Notes under the pieces: generated by a model
Databases searched by the model: none
The model's input: the letters and a program-made list of their open reading frames with translations, nothing else
Told to the model about the DNA's origin: nothing
Translations under genes and position numbers: made by a program
Source of the DNA: an uncultured Mycoplasmatota bacterium
GTDB lineage: Bacteria > Bacillota_I > Bacilli_A > RF39 > UBA660
NCBI GenBank assembly: GCA_900553045.1
Contig: USBW01000042.1
Location: 1 to 6,453 of the forward strand
Length of the DNA stretch: 6,453 bases
Direction: 5' to 3'
Part shown: positions 1-6,453 of the stretch, one piece after another
Layout: each line of letters opens with the position of its first letter
Position numbering within the stretch: position 1 is the stretch's first letter

Positions 1-12
1 GAGGGAAGTAAA

Positions 13-483
13 GTGCCAAGAAGAGGTAATGTTGCAAAACGTGATGTTTTACCAGATCCAATTTACAATTCTAAGGTTGTTACAAAATTAATCAATACAA
101 TTATGATTGATGGAAAAAGAGGAGTTGCTCAAAAAATTGTATACAATGCATTTGATATGGTAAAAGAAAAGACAAATCAAGATGCAATGGAAGTATTTGG
201 TAAAGCAATGGAAAATATTAAACCATCGTTAGAAGTAAAATCACGTCGTGTCGGTGGTGCGAACTATCAAGTACCAGTAGAAGTAAGAGGAGACAGAAGT
301 CAAGCTCTAGCACTTCGTTGGTTAGTAACTGCTAGTCGTAATCGTGGTGGACACACAATGGCTTTAAATTTAGCAAATGAAATTATGGATGCGGCAAATG
401 GTACAGGAGCTGCTGTTAAGAAACGTGAAGATACTCACAGAATGGCAGAAGCAAATAAAGCATTTGCTCATTACCGTTGGTAA
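13..483 (+). CDS. rpsG: 30S ribosomal protein S7
   Basis: This encodes S7, a primary assembly protein of the 30S head that binds the 3' major domain of 16S rRNA and lies near the E-site mRNA exit. The 156-residue product has the usual bacterial length and the family signatures in order: an MPRRG start with [15 protein letters not shown] (about residues 8-22), [11 protein letters not shown] (about 32-42), the highly conserved [15 protein letters not shown], and a C-terminal [25 protein letters not shown] tail ending in HYRW. The start is GTG at 13, preceded by the purine-rich GAGGG at 1-5, which may be cut by the window edge. fusA follows after 17 bases, the standard str operon order. In enterobacteria S7 represses its own operon through a site between rpsL and rpsG; that region is outside this window, so regulation cannot be judged. 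Identity is essentially certain. Confidence 0.98.
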   Translation: MPRRGNVAKRDVLPDPIYNSKVVTKLINTIMIDGKRGVAQKIVYNAFDMVKEKTNQDAMEVFGKAMENIKPSLEVKSRRVGGANYQVPVEVRGDRSQALALRWLVTASRNRGGHTMALNLANEIMDAANGTGAAVKKREDTHRMAEANKAFAHYRW

Positions 484-500
484 TAGAAAGGAAATATAGT

Positions 501-2570
501 ATGGCTCGTGAATATAGTTTAGAGAAAACACGTAATATTGGTATTATGGCACATATCGATGCAGGTAAAACGACTTGTACTGAACGTGTCTTATTCCATA
601 CTCATAAGATCCACAAAATTGGTGAAACTCATGATGGAGCTTCACAGATGGACTGGATGGAGCAGGAAAAAGAACGTGGTATTACAATTACTAGTGCTGC
701 AACAACTGCTTATTGGAAAGGTTATCGTTATAACATCATCGATACTCCAGGACACGTAGACTTCACTGTTGAAGTACAACGTAGTTTAAGAGTTTTGGAT
801 GGTGCTGTAGCTTTACTAGATGCTCAAGCAGGTGTAGAGCCACAGACTGAAACTGTATGGCATCAAGCTAGTGAATACAAAGTTCCAAGAATTATCTTTA
901 TTAATAAAATGGACAAGATGGGGGCTAACTTTGAATACAGTTTAAAATCAATTGAACAGAGATTTGGCGTTAATGCTAAACCAATTGAATGGCCAATTGG
1001 TGCCGAAGCTGACTTTACTGGAACAATCGATTTAGTAACAATGAAAGCATATCATTATGATGGAAATCCTGAGGAAAATGCTCAAGAGATCGAAATTCCT
1101 GAAGAACTAAAAGATCTTGTTTCAGAAAAGCGTACAGAGCTTATTGAGGCAGTTGCTGAATTTGATGATGCAATGATGGAAAAATATTTAGAGGGTGAAG
1201 AAATTTCTGTTGAAGAAATTAAAAAAGCTATCCGTATTGGAACTTTAAAAGCAGAATTCTTCCCAGTAATGTGCGGAACTGCATTGGGTAATAAAGGTGT
1301 AAAACCATTACTAGATGCCGTTATCGACTATTTACCATCACCACTTGATATTCCTTCAGTTGATGGTGTCAATTTAAAAGGTGAGAAAGAACAAAGACAT
1401 GTTTCTGATGATGAACCTTTTGCAGCATTAGCATTTAAAGTTATGACTGACCCATTCGTTGGACGTTTAACTTTCTTCCGTGTTTATTCAGGTCATTTAT
1501 CAAGCGGAAGTTATGTTTTAAACTCTACTAAAGATTCTAAAGAAAGAATTGGAAGAATTTTACAGATGCACGCTAACGATCGTACAGAAATAAGCGAAGT
1601 CTGGACAGGAGATATTGCAGCAGCTGTCGGTCTTAAAAACACAACTACTGGTGATACTTTATGTGATGAGAAAAAGCCAATTATTTTAGAGTCAATCGAA
1701 GTACCAGAACCAGTTATTGAGCTTGCTATTGAGCCAAAGTCAAAAGCTGACCAAGATAAAATGGCTTTAGCTTTGCAAAAGTTAGCAGAAGAAGATCCAA
1801 CTTTCAAGGTTCGTACTGATACTGAAACTGGTCAAACAATCATCGCTGGTATCGGAGAATTACATCTTGATGTTTTAGTTGATCGTATGAGACGTGAGTT
1901 CCACGTAGAAGCAAATGTTGGTAAACCACAGGTTGCTTATCGTGAGACTATTACTCAAGAAGGTGATTGTGAAGGTAAATATATTAAACAATCTGGTGGT
2001 CGTGGACAATATGGTCATGTTTGGATCAAGTTCACACCAAATCCTGATAAGGGTTATGAGTTTGTTGATGAGGTTGTTGGAGGAGTAGTTCCACGTGAAT
2101 ATATTCCAGTTGTTGATAAAGGCCTACAAGAAGCTTTAAAGACTGGTGTGTTAGCTGGATATCCAATGATCGATGTTAAAGCAACCTTACACGATGGTTC
2201 ATACCATGAGGTCGACTCATCAGAAATGGCTTTCAAGATTGCTGCTTCAATGGCTTTAAAAGAAGCTAAGAATAAATGTAAACCAGTTATTTTAGAGCCA
2301 ATCATGAAAGTAAACATTGTTGTTCCAGAAGAATATTTTGGTACAGTAATGGGAGATATTACATCTCGTCGTGGTAAGCCTATGTCTCAAGAATCTCGTG
2401 GCACATCAATTTCATTTGAAGCGATGGTTCCACTTTCTGAGATGTTCGGTTATGCAACAAGTATTCGTTCTAATACTCAAGGTAGAGGAACTTTCCAAAT
2501 GGTACCAGATCACTATGAAGAAGTACCTAAGAATATTGCCGAAGATATTATTAAAAAAAGCGGCAATTAA
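501..2570 (+). CDS. fusA: Elongation factor G (EF-G)
   Basis: This encodes EF-G, the cytoplasmic GTPase that drives tRNA-mRNA translocation and, with RRF, ribosome recycling. The product is 689 residues, normal for the family. Visible GTPase motifs are G1 AHIDAGKTT (17-25), switch I with RGITI (59-63), G3 DTPGHVDF (81-88), G4 NKMD (135-138) and a G5-like CGTA (258-261). Domain IV shows [10 protein letters not shown] (499-508) and SYHEVDSS, whose histidine is residue 569 and corresponds to the decoding-site loop tip. The start at 501 is chosen because AAAGGA at 488-492 lies 8 bases upstream and [15 protein letters not shown] is the typical EF-G N-terminus. An in-frame ATG at 477 would overlap the rpsG end, add eight atypical residues and lacks a good ribosome site. 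No terminator follows, so transcription probably continues into tuf. Nothing looks broken or transferred. Confidence 0.98.
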   Translation: MAREYSLEKTRNIGIMAHIDAGKTTCTERVLFHTHKIHKIGETHDGASQMDWMEQEKERGITITSAATTAYWKGYRYNIIDTPGHVDFTVEVQRSLRVLDGAVALLDAQAGVEPQTETVWHQASEYKVPRIIFINKMDKMGANFEYSLKSIEQRFGVNAKPIEWPIGAEADFTGTIDLVTMKAYHYDGNPEENAQEIEIPEELKDLVSEKRTELIEAVAEFDDAMMEKYLEGEEISVEEIKKAIRIGTLKAEFFPVMCGTALGNKGVKPLLDAVIDYLPSPLDIPSVDGVNLKGEKEQRHVSDDEPFAALAFKVMTDPFVGRLTFFRVYSGHLSSGSYVLNSTKDSKERIGRILQMHANDRTEISEVWTGDIAAAVGLKNTTTGDTLCDEKKPIILESIEVPEPVIELAIEPKSKADQDKMALALQKLAEEDPTFKVRTDTETGQTIIAGIGELHLDVLVDRMRREFHVEANVGKPQVAYRETITQEGDCEGKYIKQSGGRGQYGHVWIKFTPNPDKGYEFVDEVVGGVVPREYIPVVDKGLQEALKTGVLAGYPMIDVKATLHDGSYHEVDSSEMAFKIAASMALKEAKNKCKPVILEPIMKVNIVVPEEYFGTVMGDITSRRGKPMSQESRGTSISFEAMVPLSEMFGYATSIRSNTQGRGTFQMVPDHYEEVPKNIAEDIIKKSGN

Positions 2571-2592
2571 TTAAAATTTTAGTATCAAACAG

Positions 2593-2621
2593 TTGCAAAA
2601 AAATCAATTGTTAGATAAAAT
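2593..2621 (+). promoter_or_regulatory. Candidate tuf promoter between fusA and tuf
   Basis: TTGCAA (2593-2598) and TAAAAT (2616-2621) are separated by exactly 17 bases, a sigma-A-like arrangement with predicted start near 2628 and a leader of about 27 bases to the tuf ATG. The -10 is not of the extended TG type. In such AT-rich DNA chance matches are common, but an internal promoter supplying extra EF-Tu is known in several bacteria and the 84-base gap is wider than the rpsG-fusA gap. Confidence 0.5.
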
Positions 2622-2654
2622 ATATTTTGTAATAAATTAAAGGAGGAAAAAATT

Positions 2655-3839
2655 ATGGCAAATGGAACATTTGAACGTACTAAGCCACATGTAAATATTG
2701 GTACAATTGGTCACGTAGACCATGGTAAAACAACACTTACAGCTGCTATTACTAAAGTTTTAGCAGACGCTGGCCATGCAGAGTTTGTTGACTATGCAAA
2801 TATCGATAAAGCGCCAGAAGAAAGAGAACGTGGTATTACTATCAATACTGCACACGTTGAGTATGAGACTGAAAAACGTCACTATGCTCACGTAGACTGC
2901 CCAGGCCATGCTGATTATGTTAAAAACATGATTACTGGTGCTGCACAGATGGATGGAGCAATTCTTGTAATTGCTGCAACTGATGGACCTATGGCACAGA
3001 CAAGAGAACATATCTTACTTGCTCGTCAAGTTGGCGTACCAAGAATGGTTGTTTTCTTAAATAAATGTGACATGGTTGACGATCCAGAACTACTTGAATT
3101 AGTAGAAATGGAAGTAAGAGATCTACTTAGTGAATATGGTTACGATGGAGACAATACTCCAATCATTACTGGTTCAGCATTAAAGGCTCTTGAAGGAGAT
3201 CCTGAATATGTTCAAAAGATCAAAGATCTTATGGACGCTGTTGATGAATGGATTCCAACTCCAGAGCGTGATACTGAAAAACCATTCTTAATGAGCATTG
3301 AAGACGTATTCACAATCACAGGTCGTGGAACAGTAGTTACAGGACGTGTAGAACGTGGTACATTAAAACTTAACGACGAAGTTGAAATCGTTGGTATTAA
3401 ACCAACTAAGAAGACTGTTGTTACAGGTATTGAAATGTTCAAAAAGACTCTTGACTTTGCACAAGCTGGAGATAATGCTGGTGTATTACTTCGTGGAATT
3501 TCACGTGAAGAAGTTGAACGTGGCCAAGTATTAGCTAAACCAGGTTCAGTAACTCCACATCATAAATTTACTGCTGAAGTATATGTATTATCTAAAGAAG
3601 AAGGTGGAAGACATACAGCATTCTTTGCTAACTATCGTCCACAATTCTACTTCAGAACTACAGATGTTACTGGTGTAATTGAATTACCAGAAGGTGTTGA
3701 AATGGTTATGCCTGGTGACAACGTAAAAATGACAGTAGACTTAATTCACCCAATCGCTTTAGAGAATGGTACAAAATTCTCTATTCGTGAAGGCGGAAGA
3801 ACAGTTGGTGCTGGTGTTGTTTCTTCAATTATTGAATAA
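2655..3839 (+). CDS. tuf: Elongation factor Tu (EF-Tu)
   Basis: This encodes EF-Tu, the GTPase that carries aminoacyl-tRNA to the ribosomal A site. At 394 residues it has the normal bacterial length. GTPase motifs are G1 GHVDHGKTT (19-27), switch I ERERGITI ending near residue 62, G3 DCPGHADY (80-87) with the catalytic-type histidine at 84, G4 NKCD (135-138) and G5 SAL (173-175). Domains II and III follow, including [13 protein letters not shown] and a C-terminus with [11 protein letters not shown]. The ATG at 2655 is preceded by a near-perfect AGGAGG (2641-2646) with 8 bases of spacing, consistent with very high expression. It is the last gene of the str cluster and is followed directly by an intrinsic terminator. 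It may be expressed both by read-through from fusA and from a local promoter. Whether a second tuf copy exists elsewhere cannot be seen. Confidence 0.99.
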   Translation: MANGTFERTKPHVNIGTIGHVDHGKTTLTAAITKVLADAGHAEFVDYANIDKAPEERERGITINTAHVEYETEKRHYAHVDCPGHADYVKNMITGAAQMDGAILVIAATDGPMAQTREHILLARQVGVPRMVVFLNKCDMVDDPELLELVEMEVRDLLSEYGYDGDNTPIITGSALKALEGDPEYVQKIKDLMDAVDEWIPTPERDTEKPFLMSIEDVFTITGRGTVVTGRVERGTLKLNDEVEIVGIKPTKKTVVTGIEMFKKTLDFAQAGDNAGVLLRGISREEVERGQVLAKPGSVTPHHKFTAEVYVLSKEEGGRHTAFFANYRPQFYFRTTDVTGVIELPEGVEMVMPGDNVKMTVDLIHPIALENGTKFSIREGGRTVGAGVVSSIIE

Positions 3840-3850
3840 TATAAAATAAT

Positions 3851-3889
3851 AAATAGAACCCTTTGTATAAAAGAGGTTCTATTTTTTTT
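3851..3889 (+). terminator. Intrinsic terminator of the str operon
   Basis: AATAGAACC (3852-3860) pairs perfectly with GGTTCTATT (3875-3883), and four further pairs (CTTT 3861-3864 with AAAG 3870-3873) can form past a single bulged A at 3874, leaving a five-base loop. A run of eight T (3882-3889) follows. It lies 12 bases after the tuf stop. The last two T are also the first two bases of the next gene's -35 box. Confidence 0.93.
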
Positions 3890-3916
3890 GACAAATCATA
3901 AAAAATGTGGTAAAAT
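3888..3916 (+). promoter_or_regulatory. Promoter of the serine hydrolase homologue
   Basis: A consensus TTGACA (3888-3893), a 17-base spacer and TAAAAT (3911-3916) form a strong sigma-A-type promoter, with TGG immediately before the -10 giving an extended -10 element. The predicted start near 3923 leaves a leader of about 24 bases, containing GAGGAGGG (3931-3938) ahead of the ATG at 3947. The box begins inside the terminator T-tract of tuf, so the downstream gene is insulated from str operon transcription. Confidence 0.88.
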
Positions 3917-3946
3917 ATAAACCAATACAAGAGGAGGGTTTTAAAA

Positions 3947-5377
3947 ATGAACAATATTGAAAAGATTAAAGAGCAGTACATTACTGCAATAACTAGTCAA
4001 TCTTATATTTCCAAAGAAGCTTTAGAAGAAGTCTTAAGACCTGTAATGGAGATCATCAGTCAAAATAAAGATGCGACACCTAATGAATGGATTACGGAAA
4101 TGTTAAAGAATGCTACTGAAATTTATAAAGAAGATCAAATGCAAGTCTTAAAGAATGAAAATGTGGAGATTCCTGGTATGTCCTTAGCAGTTGATGTCAA
4201 TGATATGAAAGTTAGATTAAACGAAGGTTACATTGATGTTGCTAAAACTAAACCAATGTGTCCACAGGCAATATTTGATATTGCTTCCATCACTAAAGAT
4301 TTTACTTTAACTATTAATGATTATTTAATCAAAGAAGGATACTATAATCTTGATTCAAAAATAGTTGAGTTAGATCCTGGATTTAAATCTTTACCAGCTG
4401 ACTTAACAGTCCGTGAGTTAGTTAATTTCTCTGTAGCTTTTAATCCAGATGGCTATTATGTTAAAGAAAAAAATAGTGAAGATGCTACTAAATTACTTAA
4501 AGAAAATATTAAAGTAACTACGCGTGATATCTATAACTATAATGACTATGGAATGATGATCTTAGGAAAAGTTATGGAAAATGTCACAGGCAAGAGTTAT
4601 GATGAATTATTTAAGCACTATATTAATGATACTTTACAAGTAGATGGTGTTTATACGAGATTAGACAAAATCCAAAAAGCTCTATTTACGGGAACTCCTA
4701 ATGCTTCGTTAGGATTAGTAAATGATAGCAAAGCTAATGCTTTTGGTGGAGTAGCAGGTCATGCTGGTGTTAAAGCCACAGCAGATGGCTTAACAACTTA
4801 TATGAAAAATAGAACCTACAGTCCTAATAAACCTAATGAGATTGAAGAACTAATGGCAAGAACTAATTGGGGCGGACTTTATACAGCAAGTAAAGCCAAA
4901 GCAGAACGTGGTTTCTATGGTAACTGGAATATTGCAAACCCTAAGGGAGTTGATGCCAGCGACTCACCAATCGGAGCTTCCAAAAAAGGTTACTCACTAA
5001 ATGGCAGCACTAGAACTCATGCTGAGATCGACTTATATAAACTACCATATAATTATGGCCTTGCAACTGATGCCCTTTTAACTAACCCTGCTACAATGAC
5101 TAAGGAAAAAGCAGTGGAACTAGAAAAAAAATTAGGCATGGACCCAGGTACTATCTTAACTTCTTATACCATGGATTTTGCTGGAACTCCTCAAGAGTTT
5201 ATGCAAGCAGATATTCGTAGATATGCTAAAGTTGGTCTTACAACAGATCGCTTAATCAATGCTGCAGATCGTTTAAAACTAAGATTAATGTTCATTGAAC
5301 AAGTAGCTAAAGCTTACGAAACTCCTGATTATTGGATTCACTATCATAATGATTATTCTAAAACGCGATCAAGATAA
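3947..5377 (+). CDS. Beta-lactamase/PBP-fold serine hydrolase homologue, divergent active site
   Basis: The 476-residue product matches the class C beta-lactamase / low-molecular-weight PBP / family VIII esterase fold. Seen in order are a helical N-terminal stretch (about 1-73), IPGMSLAV (75-82), FDIASITKDFT with the SxxK nucleophile motif S114-K117, TVRELVN (154-160), a YND second motif (198-200, usually YSN or YSD) in a YGMMILGKVMENVTG context, and GGVAGHAGVKATADGLTTYM (267-286), a well-conserved family segment. The third catalytic motif, normally K/H-T-G at the start of an HTGFTGT-like stretch before a W-I-D, appears as LNGSTRT (351-357) before EID, so the basic or histidine residue is replaced by leucine. 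The loop usually reading HTSG is FSVA (161-164). About 110 residues after this (364-476) match nothing I recognise. There is no signal peptide or membrane segment, so it should be cytoplasmic. It has its own promoter and converges on the alarmone synthetase gene. Fold assignment is confident; substrate is unknown, and a non-catalytic or altered-activity role is possible. Confidence 0.85.
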   Translation: MNNIEKIKEQYITAITSQSYISKEALEEVLRPVMEIISQNKDATPNEWITEMLKNATEIYKEDQMQVLKNENVEIPGMSLAVDVNDMKVRLNEGYIDVAKTKPMCPQAIFDIASITKDFTLTINDYLIKEGYYNLDSKIVELDPGFKSLPADLTVRELVNFSVAFNPDGYYVKEKNSEDATKLLKENIKVTTRDIYNYNDYGMMILGKVMENVTGKSYDELFKHYINDTLQVDGVYTRLDKIQKALFTGTPNASLGLVNDSKANAFGGVAGHAGVKATADGLTTYMKNRTYSPNKPNEIEELMARTNWGGLYTASKAKAERGFYGNWNIANPKGVDASDSPIGASKKGYSLNGSTRTHAEIDLYKLPYNYGLATDALLTNPATMTKEKAVELEKKLGMDPGTILTSYTMDFAGTPQEFMQADIRRYAKVGLTTDRLINAADRLKLRLMFIEQVAKAYETPDYWIHYHNDYSKTRSR

Positions 5378-5380
5378 AAA

Positions 5381-5433
5381 TATAAAAAAACCATAGTTTG
5401 AAATATTTTGTTTCAAACTACGGTTTATTTTTT
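5381..5433. terminator. Bidirectional terminator between convergent genes
   Basis: A 16-base inverted repeat (5388-5403 with 5411-5426) around a 7-base loop has one mismatch. It is flanked on the left by A5384-5390 and on the right by ATTTTTT (5427-5433), so it can end transcription in both directions. At the odd position the + transcript has an A-C mismatch, whereas the - transcript has a G-U wobble pair, giving an unbroken stem. It lies 10 bases after the serine hydrolase stop and reaches into the alarmone synthetase stop codon (5425-5427). Confidence 0.92.
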
Positions 5434-6048
5434 ATATTTATTAACCATCTTATTTAATTTAGACATTCGCTTATCCATTTTTTTAATTTCTAAAGAGTAT
5501 TGATACATCTGTTCAATAACTTCATTTGGAATATCTGTCGAAAATTTATACTGAATTTTATGATCTAAGCTCGCCCAAAAGTCCATGGCTACAGTACGAA
5601 TCTGAATTTCCGCTTCAACCATTATTTTGCCACTGGATAGAAATACAGGGACTTCTACAATTAAATGATAACTACTATAGCCAGTTTCTTTAGGCTTTTT
5701 AATATAGTTCTTTTTCTTCTTAATTACAATAAAGTTAGATTCTTCAATAATTTTAACGATATCGTAGACATCGTCTAAAAACGAACAGACAATACGAACT
5801 CCTGCAATATCGTGAATATGATTAGTAATATTCTCCTCAGTTATCTCATAACCCTTATCAATTAATTTATTAATAATACTATGAGTAGATTTAATTCTTG
5901 ATTTGACATGTTCGACAGGAGTATATTTATTTTTACGCTCATATTCGTGAAACAAAATGTTTAACTCTGCTTCCAACATATGTAGAGCATACTCGTATTT
6001 TATTAAAAATTCATCTAAATTAAATGCAATCCTCTCTTCTGGAAGCAC
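5425..6048 (-). CDS. relP: Small alarmone synthetase, RelP/YwaC type ((p)ppGpp synthetase)
   Basis: This is a monofunctional RelA/SpoT-domain enzyme that transfers pyrophosphate from ATP to GTP or GDP to make (p)ppGpp, in the cytoplasm. With the start used here it has 207 residues, close to B. subtilis YwaC (about 210). No HD hydrolase, TGS or ACT domain is present. Motifs are VEHVKSRIKS (45-54), HIHDIAGVRI (77-86) with the Mg-binding-type D80, a lysine-rich patch (110-114), KETGYSSYH (120-128), and AEIQIRT (146-152) with the catalytic-type E147, followed by AMDFWASLDHKIQYK. The EHxKSR, HIHDIAGVR and AMDFWAS wording resembles my memory of RelP/YwaC more than RelQ/YjbM. The usual LEH is LDH (D162). 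The start is set at GTG 6048 because GAGG (6060-6057) is 8 bases upstream; an in-frame GTG at 6057 overlaps that site. In B. subtilis and S. aureus relP homologues respond to cell-envelope stress; the signal here is unknown. Confidence 0.93.
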   Translation of the reverse strand: MLPEERIAFNLDEFLIKYEYALHMLEAELNILFHEYERKNKYTPVEHVKSRIKSTHSIINKLIDKGYEITEENITNHIHDIAGVRIVCSFLDDVYDIVKIIEESNFIVIKKKKNYIKKPKETGYSSYHLIVEVPVFLSSGKIMVEAEIQIRTVAMDFWASLDHKIQYKFSTDIPNEVIEQMYQYSLEIKKMDKRMSKLNKMVNKYKK

Positions 6049-6050
6049 AT

Positions 6051-6064
6051 TATTCACCTCTTTT
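6051..6064 (-). promoter_or_regulatory. Ribosome binding site that sets the relP start
   Basis: Read on the - strand, AAAAGAGGTG (6064-6055) is the only good Shine-Dalgarno site. It is the same AAAGAGGTG used by the divergent ankyrin gene. It overlaps the upstream in-frame GTG (6057-6055), which therefore is an unlikely start, and is well spaced for GTG at 6048. An out-of-frame ATG (6050-6048) also sits at good spacing and overlaps that GTG as ATGTG. Confidence 0.7.
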
Positions 6065-6074
6065 GATAGCCTGA

Positions 6075-6103
6075 ATTATATCACATTTATTATAAAAAAT
6101 CAA
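6075..6103 (-). promoter_or_regulatory. relP: relP promoter, extended -10
   Basis: On the - strand TTGATT (6103-6098) and a perfect TATAAT (6080-6075) are 17 bases apart, with TGA just before the -10, giving an extended -10 element. The predicted start near 6068 gives a leader of about 20 bases to the GTG at 6048, which fits that start better than the one at 6057. No stress-sigma (ECF-like) promoter was recognised in this short region. Confidence 0.85.
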
Positions 6104-6124
6104 GTCCATAAAAAATATCGCAAT

Positions 6125-6153
6125 TTGACAAATTAAGAAATTTTTGTTAGAAT
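6125..6153 (+). promoter_or_regulatory. Promoter of the ankyrin-repeat gene, extended -10
   Basis: Consensus TTGACA (6125-6130), a 17-base spacer and TAGAAT (6148-6153), preceded by TGT as an extended -10, predict a start near 6160 and a leader of about 29 bases. The -35 boxes of this and the divergent relP promoter are separated by 21 bases, so a regulator bound between them could affect both genes; no convincing operator was seen. Confidence 0.87.
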
Positions 6154-6188
6154 ATAAAAGCGTCACAAAAAAACAAAGAGGTGTAATT

Positions 6189-6453
6189 ATGTTTTATGAT
6201 GAGACAACCGCAGTTAAAAGCTGTGAAGAAGAGCCGTCCCTGATTTTTGAAATGATCAAGGAAGGACATCATGATCTGGTAGATTACATTTTAACTAAGA
6301 AAAAAGTAAATATTAATACTACCGATCAAGAAGGCAATGATATTTTGCAGTCACTACTTAAAAAAGGCTGGTATGACTTAGTAGAAAAACATATGAAAAA
6401 CAAAGAGTGGGACGTTAACCACCAAAACAGAAATGGTGATACTTTTGCCCATA
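6189..6453 (+). CDS. Ankyrin-repeat protein, 3' end outside the window
   Basis: The frame opens at ATG 6189, after GAGG (6178-6181) with 7 bases of spacing, and stays open for 88 codons to the window edge. After an acidic N-terminus (about residues 1-16), the protein reads as ankyrin-type helix pairs joined by loops: SLIFEMIKEGHHDLVDYIL (17-35), then VNINTTDQEGNDILQSLLKKG (40-60) and WYDLVEKHMKN (61-71), then DVNHQNRNGDTFAH (75-88), where the N-x-x-x-N-G-D-T-x-x-H pattern is the classic start of a repeat. The repeats suggest a protein-binding role. No signal peptide or membrane segment is seen in this part, so it is probably cytoplasmic. It is divergent from relP with its own strong promoter. 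Total length, number of repeats and any C-terminal effector domain cannot be seen, so no specific function is proposed. Confidence 0.82.
   Translation, partial: MFYDETTAVKSCEEEPSLIFEMIKEGHHDLVDYILTKKKVNINTTDQEGNDILQSLLKKGWYDLVEKHMKNKEWDVNHQNRNGDTFAH

Noticed and set aside
477..500. Upstream ATG extending EF-G by eight residues
   Set aside because: It overlaps the last codons of rpsG, has no good ribosome site, and the added residues are not found in EF-G; the ATG at 501 has both a ribosome site and the expected N-terminus.
1511..1807. Antisense frames inside fusA (also 2054-2317) and tuf (2760-3011, 3212-3442), and + frames at 538-759 and 2371-2574
   Set aside because: All lie inside certain genes in other frames, show no recognisable motifs or ribosome sites, and have compositions expected of shadow frames.
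2571..2654. A riboswitch or structured leader ahead of tuf
   Set aside because: The 84 bases hold only short A/T palindromes such as AAAATTTT and no stable helix or recognisable aptamer core.
3947..5377. A true beta-lactamase or secreted penicillin-binding protein conferring resistance
   Set aside because: There is no export signal and the K-T-G/H-T-G motif is not present in recognisable form, so the fold alone does not support this activity.
5425..6057. Labelling the alarmone synthetase as RelQ (YjbM)
   Set aside because: The lengths are similar, but the EHxKSR, HIHDIAGVR and AMDFWAS wording fits RelP/YwaC better than the EFVTGRVK and LAMNFWATIEHS pattern I remember for RelQ. This rests on memory of the families; a tree of both would settle it.
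6122..6134. AATTT-GAC-AAATT inverted repeat over the ankyrin gene -35 box, as an operator
   Set aside because: Five-base arms of only A and T in AT-rich DNA are expected by chance, and the TTGACA box itself creates half of it.

Overview
The window is AT-rich and reads like a chromosome segment of a low-GC Gram-positive (Bacillota) bacterium. Shine-Dalgarno sites are strong (AGGAGG-like), the sigma-A-type promoters are clear, terminators are of the stem plus T-tract kind, and TGG is the tryptophan codon with no reading of TGA, so this is the standard bacterial code and not a mycoplasma code. The EF-Tu, EF-G and S7 sequences are of Bacillota type. An Erysipelotrichia- or Bacilli-like host is a guess from sequence memory only.

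Positions 1-3889 are the distal half of the classical str operon: rpsG (ribosomal protein S7), fusA (EF-G) and tuf (EF-Tu), all on the + strand. rpsG and fusA are 17 bases apart. An 84-base gap before tuf holds a credible extra promoter. A strong intrinsic terminator follows tuf. rpsL, normally just upstream, would lie outside the window.

Positions 3888-6453 hold three non-ribosomal genes. A beta-lactamase/PBP-fold serine hydrolase homologue (+) has its own near-consensus promoter, whose -35 box begins inside the tuf terminator T-tract. It keeps the SxxK nucleophile motif but appears to have lost the third catalytic motif, and it has no signal peptide. It converges on a RelP (YwaC)-type small alarmone synthetase (-), and the two share a bidirectional terminator whose stem contains part of the synthetase stop codon. 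The synthetase is divergent from a partial ankyrin-repeat protein gene (+) that runs off the right edge. The back-to-back promoters of this pair are both extended -10 types with 17-base spacers.

Functionally, the left half is core translation. RelP would make (p)ppGpp, which inhibits translational GTPases such as EF-G, so the two halves are linked by physiology but show no shared transcription unit. I see no mobile element, CRISPR array, RNA gene or clear undescribed system. The most unusual item is the degenerate serine hydrolase homologue.
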